DNA of 56,750 nucleotides from Alcanivorax profundi (lineage in GTDB: Bacteria > Pseudomonadota > Gammaproteobacteria > Pseudomonadales > Alcanivoracaceae), in contig NZ_QYYA01000003.1 of the NCBI RefSeq assembly GCF_003597125.1, forward strand, positions 69,846 to 126,595. Reading direction: 5' to 3'. Both the position numbers and the translations under genes were made by a program. Shown piece after piece: positions 1 to 9,166 of this stretch. Positions within the stretch are counted from its first letter, which is position 1; the number at the start of each line of letters is the position of its first letter. The notes under the pieces are model-generated. The model did no database searches and was not told the DNA's origin. It saw only the letters and a list, made by a program, of their open reading frames with translations.

Positions 1-143
1 GGGGGCGGCGGGGGGAGGGGGCAGATTGTCGGCAGGAGCCCGAAAAGGGGTGGCGCAGGCCACCGGCTATGGTACTCTGCGCCCCCTTTCCGGGTGGCAA
101 AAAGAGACGCTCATCCGGAGGCAAAATGCACCAGGAGAAAGCC

Positions 144-560
144 ATGAAAGCAGTGGTTCAATGGCAGGGCGAGGCCTGCTACGAGGGTCAGACCGAAAGC
201 GGCCATCAGGTACTGATGGACGGCCCGCCTGATCATGGCGGCCAGAACCGTGGCCCACGTCCCATGGAGACGCTGCTGTTGGGTGTCGGGGGCTGTTCTT
301 CCTTTGATGTGGTGCATATCCTCAAGAAGTCTCGTCAGGATGTGACCGACTGCCGTTGCGAACTGACCGCCGAGCGTGTCGATGATGTCCCTGCGGTATT
401 CAGCAAGATTCATCTGCATTTCATCGTTAGCGGCAATAACCTGAAAGAAGCCCATGTAAAACGGGCAGTGGAGTTGTCCGCCGAGAAGTATTGCTCGGCC
501 AGCATCATGCTGACCCGGGGTGGTGTCGAGATCACCCATAGCTATAGCATTGAGGCCTGA
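144..560 (+). CDS. yhfA: OsmC-family protein, YhfA type
   Basis: 138 residues, the usual length of the YhfA branch of the OsmC/Ohr superfamily. The ATG at 144 is chosen because an AGGAGA ribosome site lies at 132-137; the frame is open further upstream without a comparable site. The two conserved cysteine contexts are present: GGCSSFDVV near residue 54 and EKYCSASIML near residue 116. In peroxide-reducing OsmC/Ohr proteins paired cysteines detoxify organic hydroperoxides in the cytoplasm; the physiological substrate of YhfA itself is not established. The N-terminal region (SGHQVLMDGP) and C-terminal region (ITHSYSIEA) match the E. coli YhfA pattern as I remember it. It stands as a single gene upstream of speD. 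Confidence 0.88.
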   Translation: MKAVVQWQGEACYEGQTESGHQVLMDGPPDHGGQNRGPRPMETLLLGVGGCSSFDVVHILKKSRQDVTDCRCELTAERVDDVPAVFSKIHLHFIVSGNNLKEAHVKRAVELSAEKYCSASIMLTRGGVEITHSYSIEA

Positions 561-697
561 CTCCGGTCAGGCTGGGAATTCCGGTGTCATGCCGGGGTGA
601 GAGGTGGGGCGTTGTGTCGCCTCGCAGACAGGTAGCCGCATCAATGCGGTGGTGTGTTTTGTTCTAGTGTGGCGGTAAGCGCCCATGGGGTACGGCT

Positions 698-1504
698 GTG
701 GTGAAAGATCCCAATCCCAAGATTACGGTTCATGGTTTCAACAACCTGACCAAATCCTTGAGCTTCAATATCTTCGATATTGCGTATGCAAAGACTGAGC
801 AGCATCGTCAGGAGTACATCGAATATATTGATGAGCTGTATAACGCCGAGCGTCTCACCGAGATTCTCACCAATGTGACCAAGATTATTGGCGCCAATAT
901 TCTGAACGTGGCCCGTCAGGATTACGATCCGCAGGGTGCCAGCGTGACCATGCTGATTGCCGAGCATGAGACCCCTCCAGATGGGACTGACTGGGACGAG
1001 GAAGCCCCGGGTCCGCTGCCGGACACGGTGGTAGCGCATCTGGACAAGAGCCACGTGACGGTTCACACCTACCCGGAATCCCATCCGGATAACGGTATTT
1101 CCACGTTCCGTGTGGATGTGGATGTATCGACCTGTGGGGTGATTTCACCACTGCGTGCCCTGAATTACCTGATCCACAGTTTCGATTCCGATATCGTGAC
1201 CGTGGACTACCGCGTGCGTGGTATGACCCGCGATCTGGATGGCACCAAGCACTACATTGATCATGACATCAATTCCATCCAGAACTTCCTCACGGAAGAT
1301 ACCCAGAACGCCTATCAGATGATCGACGTGAATGTGTATCAGGAGAACATCTTCCATACCAAGATGCTGCTGAAAGACTTCGATATCGACAACTATCTGT
1401 TTGGTGCCGGTAGCGACGAGTTTGACCAGGAAGAACTCGATTCGATTGAAGAACGTCTCAAGACCGAGATGCTGGAGATTTTTTACAGCAGGAATCTTGG
1501 TTGA
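698..1504 (+). CDS. speD: S-adenosylmethionine decarboxylase proenzyme
   Basis: 268 residues. It makes decarboxylated S-adenosylmethionine, the aminopropyl donor for spermidine synthesis, in the cytoplasm. This is the long E. coli-type SpeD. The self-cleavage site [17 protein letters not shown] is intact: Lys117-Ser118 is cut and Ser118 becomes the pyruvoyl cofactor. Also visible are [12 protein letters not shown] near the N-terminus, STCGVISPL in the middle and [15 protein letters not shown] near the C-terminus. The start is GTG at 698 or the adjacent GTG at 701; no in-frame ATG precedes the conserved region. No spermidine synthase gene is nearby. The 3' end abuts the inverted repeat and terminator cassette at 1511-1670. 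Confidence 0.96.
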   Translation: MVKDPNPKITVHGFNNLTKSLSFNIFDIAYAKTEQHRQEYIEYIDELYNAERLTEILTNVTKIIGANILNVARQDYDPQGASVTMLIAEHETPPDGTDWDEEAPGPLPDTVVAHLDKSHVTVHTYPESHPDNGISTFRVDVDVSTCGVISPLRALNYLIHSFDSDIVTVDYRVRGMTRDLDGTKHYIDHDINSIQNFLTEDTQNAYQMIDVNVYQENIFHTKMLLKDFDIDNYLFGAGSDEFDQEELDSIEERLKTEMLEIFYSRNLG

Positions 1505-1510
1505 AGAGCA

Positions 1511-1670
1511 GTGAATAGTTAACAGTTAACAGTGAATAGCTGCGCGATCAGCGCAGCGGCCAGCTGGAAGTAAAGAGGCCGCGCCCATAACCTGGGTGCG
1601 GCCTCTTTGTTCTCAGTACCTGATGACGTTTGGCGCGACGCTGTTAACTGTTCACTATTCACTGTTAACT
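1511..1670. repeat. Inverted-end terminator cassette, copy 1
   Basis: A 160-bp element between convergent speD and coq7. The left end (1511-1540) is made of the units gtgaatagtt, aacagttaac and agtgaatagc. The right end (1641-1670) is its inverted counterpart. Between them sits a strong GC hairpin at 1572-1608. The same architecture occurs at 22501-22662 and a single end occurs at 14791-14820. The ends carry stop codons in several frames. I do not recognise this family; it may be a non-autonomous mobile repeat or a widespread bidirectional terminator module. Confidence 0.75.
1572..1608. terminator. Bidirectional terminator between speD and coq7
   Basis: A 16-bp stem (AAAGAGGCCGCG.. paired with ..TGCGGCCTCTTT, one G-T pair), with an A run on the left and a T run on the right, so it can end transcripts from both convergent genes. 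Confidence 0.8.
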
Positions 1671-1672
1671 CA

Positions 1673-2335
1673 TCAGATCCGATAAGTCGAAAACGTCATC
1701 ACCTTGCTCATCAATGTCATGGCGTGGCGGATGGGCGGCGGCAGGTCGGCGCCGCCGGCGTCTTTGGCGGTGACGGCATGCTTGAGCTCGTCGGTACGCA
1801 TTTGCTCAAGAATGGCTCGGGTGCGCAGGTCGCTTTCCGGCACCTGATAAAGGTGGGACTCCAGGTGCTTCACCACCTGGTTTTCAGTTTCCGAGACAAA
1901 CCCCAGACTCCAGCGATCACCGATCAGGCCGGCGGTGGCACCCATGGCATAGCTCATGGCATAGAACAGCGGGTTCAGTTTGCTCGGTGCACCGCCCAGT
2001 TCGCGAATGCGCTCTTCACACCAGGCCAGATGGTCTTCTTCTTCTTTGGCGGCTTCCTCCATGGCGTGACGAATATGCGGCAGGCTGGCGGTGCTGGCCT
2101 GGCCCTGGTACAGCGCCTGGGCACATACTTCACCGGTATGGTTGATGCGCATCAAACCCATCACGTGGCGACGCTGATCGCTCGGCAGGCTGCCGGGCTG
2201 GGCAGTGCCGCCGGGGCTGTCCGGTGCGGCAGTCGGCGCACGTTCAGCTTGTATGGTGCCTGGCGTCAGCGTGCGCAGGGCGTTGTCTGCTCTGGCCAGC
2301 AATCGGTCCAGAGGAGAAAGGCGGCGTTCTGTCAT
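1673..2335 (-). CDS. coq7: Coq7-type demethoxyubiquinone hydroxylase
   Basis: 220 residues. It hydroxylates 2-polyprenyl-3-methyl-6-methoxy-1,4-benzoquinol, the penultimate oxygenation in ubiquinone synthesis, at the inner face of the membrane. It is a ferritin-like carboxylate-bridged di-iron protein and replaces the flavoprotein UbiF of E. coli. The ligand set is visible: Glu69 in NHTGEV, Glu99 and His102 in EEEDHL, Glu151 in SETENQ, and Glu183 with His186 in TDELKHA. The N-terminal 50 residues are Pro/Ala-rich and probably flexible. The stop codon lies 2 bp from the repeat cassette at 1511-1670. It is divergent from the AAA+ gene at 2412. Confidence 0.95.
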   Translation of the reverse strand: MTERRLSPLDRLLARADNALRTLTPGTIQAERAPTAAPDSPGGTAQPGSLPSDQRRHVMGLMRINHTGEVCAQALYQGQASTASLPHIRHAMEEAAKEEEDHLAWCEERIRELGGAPSKLNPLFYAMSYAMGATAGLIGDRWSLGFVSETENQVVKHLESHLYQVPESDLRTRAILEQMRTDELKHAVTAKDAGGADLPPPIRHAMTLMSKVMTFSTYRI

Positions 2336-2411
2336 GGGCTGTCCACAGCGGTGTTTTGAAAGATGATCATGTTAGCATACCGGCATCCTCGCCCTGTGAA
2401 GAATGATAACA

Positions 2412-3884
2412 ATGAGTGATCTGAACGACCTGCGCATGCTGCTGGATTCCCGTTACCCGATTGTGGTGATCGAAACCTGGGAGGAATTACGGGCGCTGGA
2501 TTTGATCCGGCGTCTGGGAATGAAAGAAGGGCGCCCGGTGTTTGCCTGGAATGCGGTGGATGGCCTGCGCAGGCTGGAGTTTGATGATGTGCCCAGCCAG
2601 AAGCACACCATTGAGCCGGATGCCATGCTTGGCCAGATTCGTGGTACCAGCCAGCCCGGGATTTATGCCCTGTGTGATATCCATCCGTTCCTGGACGGCG
2701 AGCCGAAGAATGTCCGGCTGATCAAGGAAATCGCGCTCCACCACGAGCGGTTACAGCATACGCTGGTGCTGATCAGTCACCAGTTCACGATTCCCGCTGA
2801 AGTGCGCCGATACTGCACCCGCTTCAGCCTGTCCATGCCGGATGAGAAACAGCTGGAGCATATTGTCCAGGACGAAGCCCGTCGATTTAAAAAGGAAAAG
2901 GGCGAGCGGGTTCGCGCCAACCGGGAATCACTGGACCGGTTGGTGCGTAACCTGCGCGGCATGAGCGCAGACGATGCCCGCAAGCTGGCCCGGGGCGCCA
3001 TCATCCAGGATGGCGCCATCACCGAAGACGATCTGCCTGAGGTCAACAAGGCCAAGTTTGCCCTGATGGAGATGGATGGCGTGCTCAGCTACGAGTACGA
3101 CACCGAAAGTTTTGCCCATGTTGGCGGCCTGGACGGCCTGAAGCAGTGGCTTGGCAAGCGAGAGAAGGCTTTCCACGGGGATGCAGGCATCGACAGCCCC
3201 CGTGGCGTGATGCTGGTGGGGGTACAGGGCGGCGGCAAGAGCCTTGCTGCCAAGTCGGTGGCAGGCCTGTGGGGGCTGCCGTTGTTGCGGCTCGATATGG
3301 GGGCGATCTACAACAAATTTTTCGGAGAATCCGAGCGCAATGTCCGTGAAGCCTTGGCCATGGCAGAAACCATGTCGCCCTGTGTGTTATGGATCGATGA
3401 AATCGAAAAAGGCATTTCGGTAGGGGACAACGATGGCGGGACGTCGCGCCGGGTGCTGGGTACCTTGCTGACCTGGATGGCCGAGAACACCAGCAAGGTG
3501 TTTATGGTGGCCACGGCCAACGACATCGAGCGTTTACCGCCGGAGCTGATTCGCAAAGGGCGCCTGGATGAAATTTTCTTTGTGGATCTTCCGTCGCCGT
3601 CTGTCCGCGAGGTTATCTTTCGGATTCATTTGCAAAAGCGGCATCAGGATGCAGAGCGTTTTGATCTTCCGACCCTGGCCGAACACAGTGACGGCTTTAC
3701 CGGTGCTGAAATCGAACAGGCGGTGGTGGCGGGATTGTACAGCGCCAGTGCAGCGGGAACGGTACTGGATCAGACCATGCTGGAAGCCGAGCTGGCCGCC
3801 ACGGTTCCCTTGTCGGTCACCATGGCAGAGCCCTTGGCGAGGCTGCGGCATTGGTGCCAGAGCCGGGCGGTGAGTGCTGGCTGA
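2412..3884 (+). CDS. AAA+ ATPase, Ycf46-like
   Basis: 490 residues. The N-terminal half (1-200) is the region typical of Ycf46-like proteins (SRYPIVVIETWEE near the start). The C-terminal half is a single AAA+ module. Its Walker A is GVQGGGKS at 270-277, with Gly where Thr or Cys is more common in this family as I recall it. Walker B is VLWIDE at 325-330, sensor 1 is VATAND around 370, and arginine-finger candidates lie in RKGRLDEIF at 381-389. The cellular role of bacterial Ycf46 proteins is poorly defined; cyanobacterial relatives have been linked to CO2 use. I chose ATG 2412 over ATG 2403 because the GAAG ribosome site at 2399 is better spaced. The stop codon is 1 bp from the stop of the convergent sensor gene, leaving no room for a terminator. 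Confidence 0.85.
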   Translation: MSDLNDLRMLLDSRYPIVVIETWEELRALDLIRRLGMKEGRPVFAWNAVDGLRRLEFDDVPSQKHTIEPDAMLGQIRGTSQPGIYALCDIHPFLDGEPKNVRLIKEIALHHERLQHTLVLISHQFTIPAEVRRYCTRFSLSMPDEKQLEHIVQDEARRFKKEKGERVRANRESLDRLVRNLRGMSADDARKLARGAIIQDGAITEDDLPEVNKAKFALMEMDGVLSYEYDTESFAHVGGLDGLKQWLGKREKAFHGDAGIDSPRGVMLVGVQGGGKSLAAKSVAGLWGLPLLRLDMGAIYNKFFGESERNVREALAMAETMSPCVLWIDEIEKGISVGDNDGGTSRRVLGTLLTWMAENTSKVFMVATANDIERLPPELIRKGRLDEIFFVDLPSPSVREVIFRIHLQKRHQDAERFDLPTLAEHSDGFTGAEIEQAVVAGLYSASAAGTVLDQTMLEAELAATVPLSVTMAEPLARLRHWCQSRAVSAG

Positions 3885-3885
3885 T

Positions 3886-6648
3886 TCAGCTATCGGCTGT
3901 GTCTTCTCCCGGCTGGGTGTACCGAACTACGGTTTCTCGCAGGGTGTTCAACTCCACCGGTTTGGGTAAGTGGGCATTCATGCCTGCGGCAAAACTGCGA
4001 TCACGGTGCTCTTTCAGGATATGGGCTGTGAGCGCCACAATCGGCGTAGCGGGCAGGCCGCTCCCCTGTTCCCACTCCCGGATTTTTCGGGTGGCTTCAA
4101 AGCCGTCCATCTCCGGCATTTCACAGTCCATCAAGACCAGGTCATATCGGGTGTCACGGGCTTTCTCCAGAGCTTCCCGTCCATTGGATGCAATGTCGGC
4201 CTTGAGCCCCAGTTTGCCCAGCATTCCCCGGATAACCTTCTGGCTCAGATAATGGTCTTCGGCGACCAGGATGCGTAATCCAGGGTCAGGTTGATGCTCG
4301 GTTTGCTCGTGGGAGGCCGGACGTTCATTGCCGAGTTCCTCCGCTAGTACCTGACGAAGCCGGGGGGCGGAGACCGGCTTTGACAATACCCGGTGGATGC
4401 CCACATTGCGTGCCTGAGTCGCAGACGGGGCCTGGTTTACCCCGGTCAGCATGACCAGCACGGTAGGGTGGATGATCAGAGGATCTTCATGGATGCGGGC
4501 CGCTAGCTGCATGCCGTCCATGCCGGGCATCTGGTGGTCCAGTACCACGACGTCATAGGGTTCGTTGATATTGGCCTGGGTGCGCAAGGAGGCCAGCGCT
4601 TCACGGGGGTCGTGGCAGGCTGTGACCTTCATTCCCCATGAGAGGGCATGATGGCGCAGCACTCGGGTCACAGTGCTGGAATCGTCGACGACCAGAATGC
4701 TTCGGCCTTCCAGTCTGGCAGGATCGACTTTGACCGTCGGATGCAAACCGGAACTGTCCGCCGGCAACGGTAGAACAAACCAGAAATGGGCGCCACGATG
4801 ATCCTGCAGTGTGCCCATGCGGCCTTCCAGCGCGTCGACCAGTTGTTCAGCGATTACCAGGCTCAGGTGGCTGCTTTCGCTCTGTCGCTGGCTGTCTTTC
4901 AAGCGCTGAACGGTATCGTCACTGAGGGCACTACCGGAAAAACCGAAGCGGATCCGGTCCGCCTGGCCGGTAGGCTCCATGGAGACATCCACCACCAGTT
5001 CTCCGGGGCTGCCATGACGAATCAGGGCGCCGATCAGGTTGGTCAGGATTTGACGAAGACGCCCCGCATCTCCCAGTACCCGGGCCGGAACGTTGGTATG
5101 CACGTGGGTGATCAACTCGATCTGTTTCTCTTCTGCCCGCTCCTTGAACAGATCGATGGCCTCCATGACCTGATCATGAATATCCAGTGAGGCACGGTTG
5201 ATATCGGCCCCTTCTGCAGATAGCTGGGAGTGTTCAAGTACGTCGTTGATGATTCTCAGCAGGCTGTCACCGGCATGCTGGATAGCGCTGACACACTCGC
5301 GTTGATTGGGGGTAAGGGGGGTGTCGCCGAGGATCTCGGCCATGCCGAGAATACCGCTCAAGGGCGTGCGGACATCGTGACCAATCCGTGAGAGTGTTTC
5401 CCGACGGGTGCTGTCTACGGTGTCCGCAATGGCCTCGGATCGTTCGCTTTGCGTTTGTAGCCGATTCTGGTGGATGCGACGAATGCGAAGGCCAATGCCG
5501 AGGGTTATAGCTTCGATGGCGGCGGTGCCCATCAGCCATTGGGGTAATTCCGCGCTGGTTTGAAGAATACCAAGGTATGCAAGACACACCAGTAAGGCTG
5601 GTAAACTCACCAGCATGGCGGTCATGAAAAACATCCCTCCGCCCTGCGCTTCGCTATGCCACGATGTGTAACCCAGCACGATCAGGGTAACGGCTGCCAG
5701 CGCTACCAAAACAAAGCTGAGGTAGGCTGCAATGCCAAGCGGCAGGAACAGGTTGCTCACAGCGGCGATCAGGGAGAGGGTCTGCAGTGCGCTAACCAGT
5801 GTTGCCAGGCGTGGGTGGTGCTGTTTTAGCCGCATGAATTTTGTTGTCACGCCGGCGGCGGCCCACAGCGCAACCAACATCAGAACGAAGAGCAACCGGG
5901 GTTGCAGTAACGCGCTATCCGGGACTATCAGGGGCAAGAAATCGGCAAGTAGCAGGCTGATGACAATGATGCTCAACAGGAAAGCCGCATGGTAATAGTA
6001 GGTAATACCGCCACCCATCATGCCTGCGATGAGGTTATAGATCACCAGTATCAGCAGCCCGCCGGTCAGTATCATGTAAACGGCATTGCTGAGTTGCTGG
6101 TCCGCGAGGTACTGGTTTGGTGTTGTCAGCGATAGCCCGTAAGTGAGGTAGCCTTGTGCCTGTAGACGCAAGTAAAAAAGTTCTGTTTGGCCGGTGGGCA
6201 GAAGGATGCGGATACCCGCGCCCCTGCCCGGTATGCGTTGGTCCGTCTCGGCCAGGGTGTATCCCGTTTGATCGGGCTGATAGAGGGTGGCATGAGGGCT
6301 GCCTAACACATGAAGGGTGTATTCTTGGGGTTGATCGAGTTCATTTTTGAGTGCGACCCTGATCCACCAGTGACCGCTCTGAACGCCAAGGCGTTCTATG
6401 AAGCGGGTGGCCGGCTGGAAATCACTGCCCGGGAGTGCGCTGATATCCTCGATTGTCAGCGCACCTTTCTCGTCGTGGAGGAATTCGGAATAAATGGTGA
6501 TCCGGCTGTTATCCGGTTCGGTATGAATAACGAAAGGTGGTGGCGGTGCAGGTTCTGCCGCCGCTGTTTGCACCAGTAAAAGGGTGCAAAGCAGCAGTAG
6601 GCAAAAAGCGTTAAGCCTGTTCGGCCACGTTGTCAGCGTTGTCAGCAT
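3886..6648 (-). CDS. 7TMR-DISM hybrid sensor protein with two receiver domains and a degenerate kinase domain
   Basis: 920 residues. Order: signal peptide (1-31), periplasmic 7TMR-DISM sensor domain (about 35-185), seven-helix 7TMR-DISM membrane block (about 188-392), HisKA-type domain with His424 in RIGHDVRTP, an ATPase-like domain (about 500-630), receiver 1 with Asp704 in VVLDHQMPG, and receiver 2 with Asp841 in VLMDCEMPE. The ATP-binding boxes are broken: the N box reads NLIGALIRHG with Ala for the second Asn, the G1 box DTGxG is replaced by FSGSALS, and the G2 box reads SSHLSL. Autophosphorylation is therefore doubtful, whereas both receivers keep Asp, Lys and the acidic pair. I chose ATG 6648, preceded by GGGGA, over ATG 6675. 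It overlaps the 3' end of the cNMP/rhodanese gene by 38 bp, so the two are probably cotranscribed. Confidence 0.88.
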   Translation of the reverse strand: MLTTLTTWPNRLNAFCLLLLCTLLLVQTAAAEPAPPPPFVIHTEPDNSRITIYSEFLHDEKGALTIEDISALPGSDFQPATRFIERLGVQSGHWWIRVALKNELDQPQEYTLHVLGSPHATLYQPDQTGYTLAETDQRIPGRGAGIRILLPTGQTELFYLRLQAQGYLTYGLSLTTPNQYLADQQLSNAVYMILTGGLLILVIYNLIAGMMGGGITYYYHAAFLLSIIVISLLLADFLPLIVPDSALLQPRLLFVLMLVALWAAAGVTTKFMRLKQHHPRLATLVSALQTLSLIAAVSNLFLPLGIAAYLSFVLVALAAVTLIVLGYTSWHSEAQGGGMFFMTAMLVSLPALLVCLAYLGILQTSAELPQWLMGTAAIEAITLGIGLRIRRIHQNRLQTQSERSEAIADTVDSTRRETLSRIGHDVRTPLSGILGMAEILGDTPLTPNQRECVSAIQHAGDSLLRIINDVLEHSQLSAEGADINRASLDIHDQVMEAIDLFKERAEEKQIELITHVHTNVPARVLGDAGRLRQILTNLIGALIRHGSPGELVVDVSMEPTGQADRIRFGFSGSALSDDTVQRLKDSQRQSESSHLSLVIAEQLVDALEGRMGTLQDHRGAHFWFVLPLPADSSGLHPTVKVDPARLEGRSILVVDDSSTVTRVLRHHALSWGMKVTACHDPREALASLRTQANINEPYDVVVLDHQMPGMDGMQLAARIHEDPLIIHPTVLVMLTGVNQAPSATQARNVGIHRVLSKPVSAPRLRQVLAEELGNERPASHEQTEHQPDPGLRILVAEDHYLSQKVIRGMLGKLGLKADIASNGREALEKARDTRYDLVLMDCEMPEMDGFEATRKIREWEQGSGLPATPIVALTAHILKEHRDRSFAAGMNAHLPKPVELNTLRETVVRYTQPGEDTADS

Positions 6649-7675
6649 CCGTTGATTTTCCCCGATCGAGCACATAGGCGTTCAAGCCCGCTTCGGAGAG
6701 GATATAGGCTCCCAGCTCACTTCGTCGACTATCGCCACACACCACATAGAAGAAATCCTTCTCCAGATTCTGTACCTCGCGGCGCAACTCACTTAACGGA
6801 ATGTTGCGCGCACCAGGTGTGCGGTCGTGGCGAAACTCCATGGGCAGCCGCACATCCACCAGCACACAGGCAGTATCTGCTTCCAGTACCATGGTATCCA
6901 GCTCATCTTCGCTGAGATGACGAATCACGGAGTCCTGCAGGATCGCCTGGAAGTCTTGCTTGCCAAGACACATGACCACGCCGTCGCTGGTCATGGTGAT
7001 GGTGGCATTGCGCGGACTGTCACTGATCAGGGCATCCTCACCAAAGAAACGCCCGGCAGACAGGGCCGCCAGGGTTTCCTGTTTGGCGCCTTTGCTGCGC
7101 GTGACCATGGCTTTGCCTTGCTTGATCACAAAAAAGGTATCGCCATCGTCCCCTTCGGTGAGGATGGTCTCGCCCAGCTGGACTTCGCGTTCTTCAAACT
7201 TCATGAACAGGCTGTGCAACATGGCCGGGGGCACGGCAGCGAACAGTTCGGAGGACAGCAGGGCGTCCATCCAGTCCCGTTCACTTTCGTCATCGCCCTC
7301 ATCCAGCAGAGATTCCGCGGCCTGGGTCCAGGTCATCAGCAAATCGAGTTTGTTGCGATCAATGGCGTAGAGGGTGGTGGCTTCCGCGCTGATGGCGTTG
7401 ATGGTGTGCTCGGGATAGTTATCCAGAGCCAGATAGTTCTCGTCATCATCGGCGGTGAAGTGACGTACCTGAAAGCTTGCGTCGGTAAGATCCAGTGCGC
7501 CTTCCACCAGAAAGAAGGCCTTGTCTGTCTTTTGGCCCCGTTTGAACAACAGTCGGCCCGGGCCGAGTGTGATGACGTCGATCTGGCCCTGAATTTCCTG
7601 AAGATGGGATTCGCCCAGACAGTCGAAAGGTATGAAATTCTCAAGGCGAGACATGTCGGCCAGGACACTGCTCAT
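6611..7675 (-). CDS. Tandem cyclic-nucleotide-binding domains plus rhodanese domain
   Basis: 354 residues, predicted cytoplasmic. Residues about 12-115 form a degenerate cNMP-binding fold. Residues about 140-255 form a second one with a recognisable phosphate-binding cassette (FFGEDAL...PRNAT at 210-225). Residues about 258-340 form a rhodanese domain with its active-site Cys313 in YVVCGDSRRSE. There is no DNA-binding HTH, so this is not a Crp-type regulator. The fusion suggests a cyclic-nucleotide-gated sulfurtransferase or sulfur-signalling protein; that role is inference. It overlaps the downstream hybrid sensor gene, suggesting linked function. Its ribosome site lies inside a hairpin (7677-7711). 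Confidence 0.85.
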   Translation of the reverse strand: MSSVLADMSRLENFIPFDCLGESHLQEIQGQIDVITLGPGRLLFKRGQKTDKAFFLVEGALDLTDASFQVRHFTADDDENYLALDNYPEHTINAISAEATTLYAIDRNKLDLLMTWTQAAESLLDEGDDESERDWMDALLSSELFAAVPPAMLHSLFMKFEEREVQLGETILTEGDDGDTFFVIKQGKAMVTRSKGAKQETLAALSAGRFFGEDALISDSPRNATITMTSDGVVMCLGKQDFQAILQDSVIRHLSEDELDTMVLEADTACVLVDVRLPMEFRHDRTPGARNIPLSELRREVQNLEKDFFYVVCGDSRRSELGAYILSEAGLNAYVLDRGKSTDADNADNVAEQA

Positions 7676-7676
7676 G

Positions 7677-7711
7677 GTACCCCCAATACAATCGCTTATT
7701 GTTCGGGGTAC
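7677..7711 (-). promoter_or_regulatory. Hairpin that would mask the ribosome site of the cNMP/rhodanese gene
   Basis: Read on the minus strand, GTACCCC (7711-7705) pairs with GGGGTAC (7683-7677), with an inner ACAAT/ATTGT helix and an AAGCG loop. The GGGGG ribosome site lies in the 3' arm just before the ATG at 7675. As RNA this would hide the ribosome site; as DNA it is also a possible operator. Confidence 0.5.
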
Positions 7712-7854
7712 TGGATGCGCAAAGCGGAAACGGGCGCTAACCCGTCTCCGTCAGAACAGAAATGCCAATAATGGTGCCGGAAAGCCCAACACAGCCACAG
7801 GGAGCGGGCTGCCCGCCTGTGACCTACCCCGTTATTCGTACTTATGGGGCTAGC

Positions 7855-9141
7855 TTATGCCTTTTCGCGGGCCACTGCACGGTAACCAATGTCTGTGCGG
7901 TATTGGGCATTGCGCCATGTGATCTGCTTCACACCTGCATAGGCGTTGGCCTGTGCATCGCTGACCGTGTCACCGACGCCGGTCACGCACAACACCCGAC
8001 CGCCACTGGTGACGACCTGGCCGTCTTTCTCGGCGGTGCCGGCGTGGAAGACTTTTACGGTGTCCGAATCCGCCAGGTCCAGGCCTTCGATGGCATCGCC
8101 CTTGTCGTAGCTGTCCGGGTAGCCGCCAGCGGCCATGACTACACCCAGAGTGGGGCGCGGGTCCCACTGGATGTCGGTCTGGTCCAGCTTGCCGTCCAGG
8201 GCGGCCAGGCACAGGGTGGCCAGATCGGATTGCAGACGCATCATGATCGGCTGGGTTTCCGGGTCGCCAAAGCGGCAGTTGTATTCGATGACCTTGGGGG
8301 CCCCTTCCGGGCTGATCATCAGGCCGGCATACAGGAAACCGGTGTAAGGCATGCCCTCGGCGGCCATGCCTTCTACTGTCGGGGTAATGACTTCATCCAT
8401 GATGCGCTGGTAGACCGCATCGGTGACCACCGGAGCCGGAGAATAGGCACCCATGCCGCCAGTGTTGGGGCCGGTGTCGCCGTTGCCGACGCGCTTGTGG
8501 TCCTGGCTGGTGGCCATGGGCAGCACATTCTTGCCGTCTACCATGACGATGAAGCTGGCTTCTTCGCCTTCGAGGAATTCTTCCACTACCACGCGGTGGC
8601 CGGCGTCGCCGAACTTGTTGCCGTCCAGCATGTCGCGCACCGCGTCTTCGGCTTCCTGCAGGGTCATGGCGACGATCACGCCTTTGCCTGCTGCCAGGCC
8701 GTCGGCCTTGATCACGATGGGCGCGCCCTGTTCACGGACGTAGGCCAGGGCTTCTTCCATGTCGGTGAAGTTGCCGTAGGCAGCAGTGGGGATGTTCTGG
8801 CGTGCCAGGAAGTCCTTGGTGAAGGCCTTGGAGCCCTCCAGCTGGGCGGCGGCCTTGCTGGGGCCGAAGCACTTCAGGCCGTTGTCCTGGAACGTATCCA
8901 CCAGGCCTTCTACCAGTGGCGCTTCCGGGCCAACGATGGTCAGGTCAACCCCGTTGTCCTTGGCGAAGGCCAGCAGGGCCTGCTGATCCAGCACATCGAT
9001 GGCCACGTTCTGCAGCTTGGCTTCGCGGGCGGTGCCTGCGTTGCCCGGGGCTACGAATACCTTTTCTACCGACTCGGCCTGGGCCACTTTCCATGCCAGC
9101 GCATGTTCGCGGCCACCGCCGCCGATGATCAAAACTTTCAT
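7855..9141 (-). CDS. purD: Phosphoribosylamine-glycine ligase
   Basis: 428 residues, the usual length. It joins 5-phosphoribosylamine and glycine using ATP, the second step of purine synthesis, in the cytoplasm. It has the N-terminal signature [17 protein letters not shown], the ATP-grasp core ([14 protein letters not shown] near residues 140-155) and the family hallmark [10 protein letters not shown] near residue 290. The ATG at 9141 is chosen because it begins the conserved N-terminus and has an AAGGGG ribosome site 7 bp upstream; the open frame extends to 9219 but through a REP-like repeat. It follows purH in the same direction, 101 bp away. Confidence 0.97.
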   Translation of the reverse strand: MKVLIIGGGGREHALAWKVAQAESVEKVFVAPGNAGTAREAKLQNVAIDVLDQQALLAFAKDNGVDLTIVGPEAPLVEGLVDTFQDNGLKCFGPSKAAAQLEGSKAFTKDFLARQNIPTAAYGNFTDMEEALAYVREQGAPIVIKADGLAAGKGVIVAMTLQEAEDAVRDMLDGNKFGDAGHRVVVEEFLEGEEASFIVMVDGKNVLPMATSQDHKRVGNGDTGPNTGGMGAYSPAPVVTDAVYQRIMDEVITPTVEGMAAEGMPYTGFLYAGLMISPEGAPKVIEYNCRFGDPETQPIMMRLQSDLATLCLAALDGKLDQTDIQWDPRPTLGVVMAAGGYPDSYDKGDAIEGLDLADSDTVKVFHAGTAEKDGQVVTSGGRVLCVTGVGDTVSDAQANAYAGVKQITWRNAQYRTDIGYRAVAREKA

Positions 9142-9166
9142 GTCTACACCCCTTTCAGGTTCGCCG

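Noticed and set aside
1-143. Gene or RNA at the left edge
   Set aside because: Short frames here lack support. The stretch holds GC-rich inverted segments and the upstream region of the OsmC gene only.
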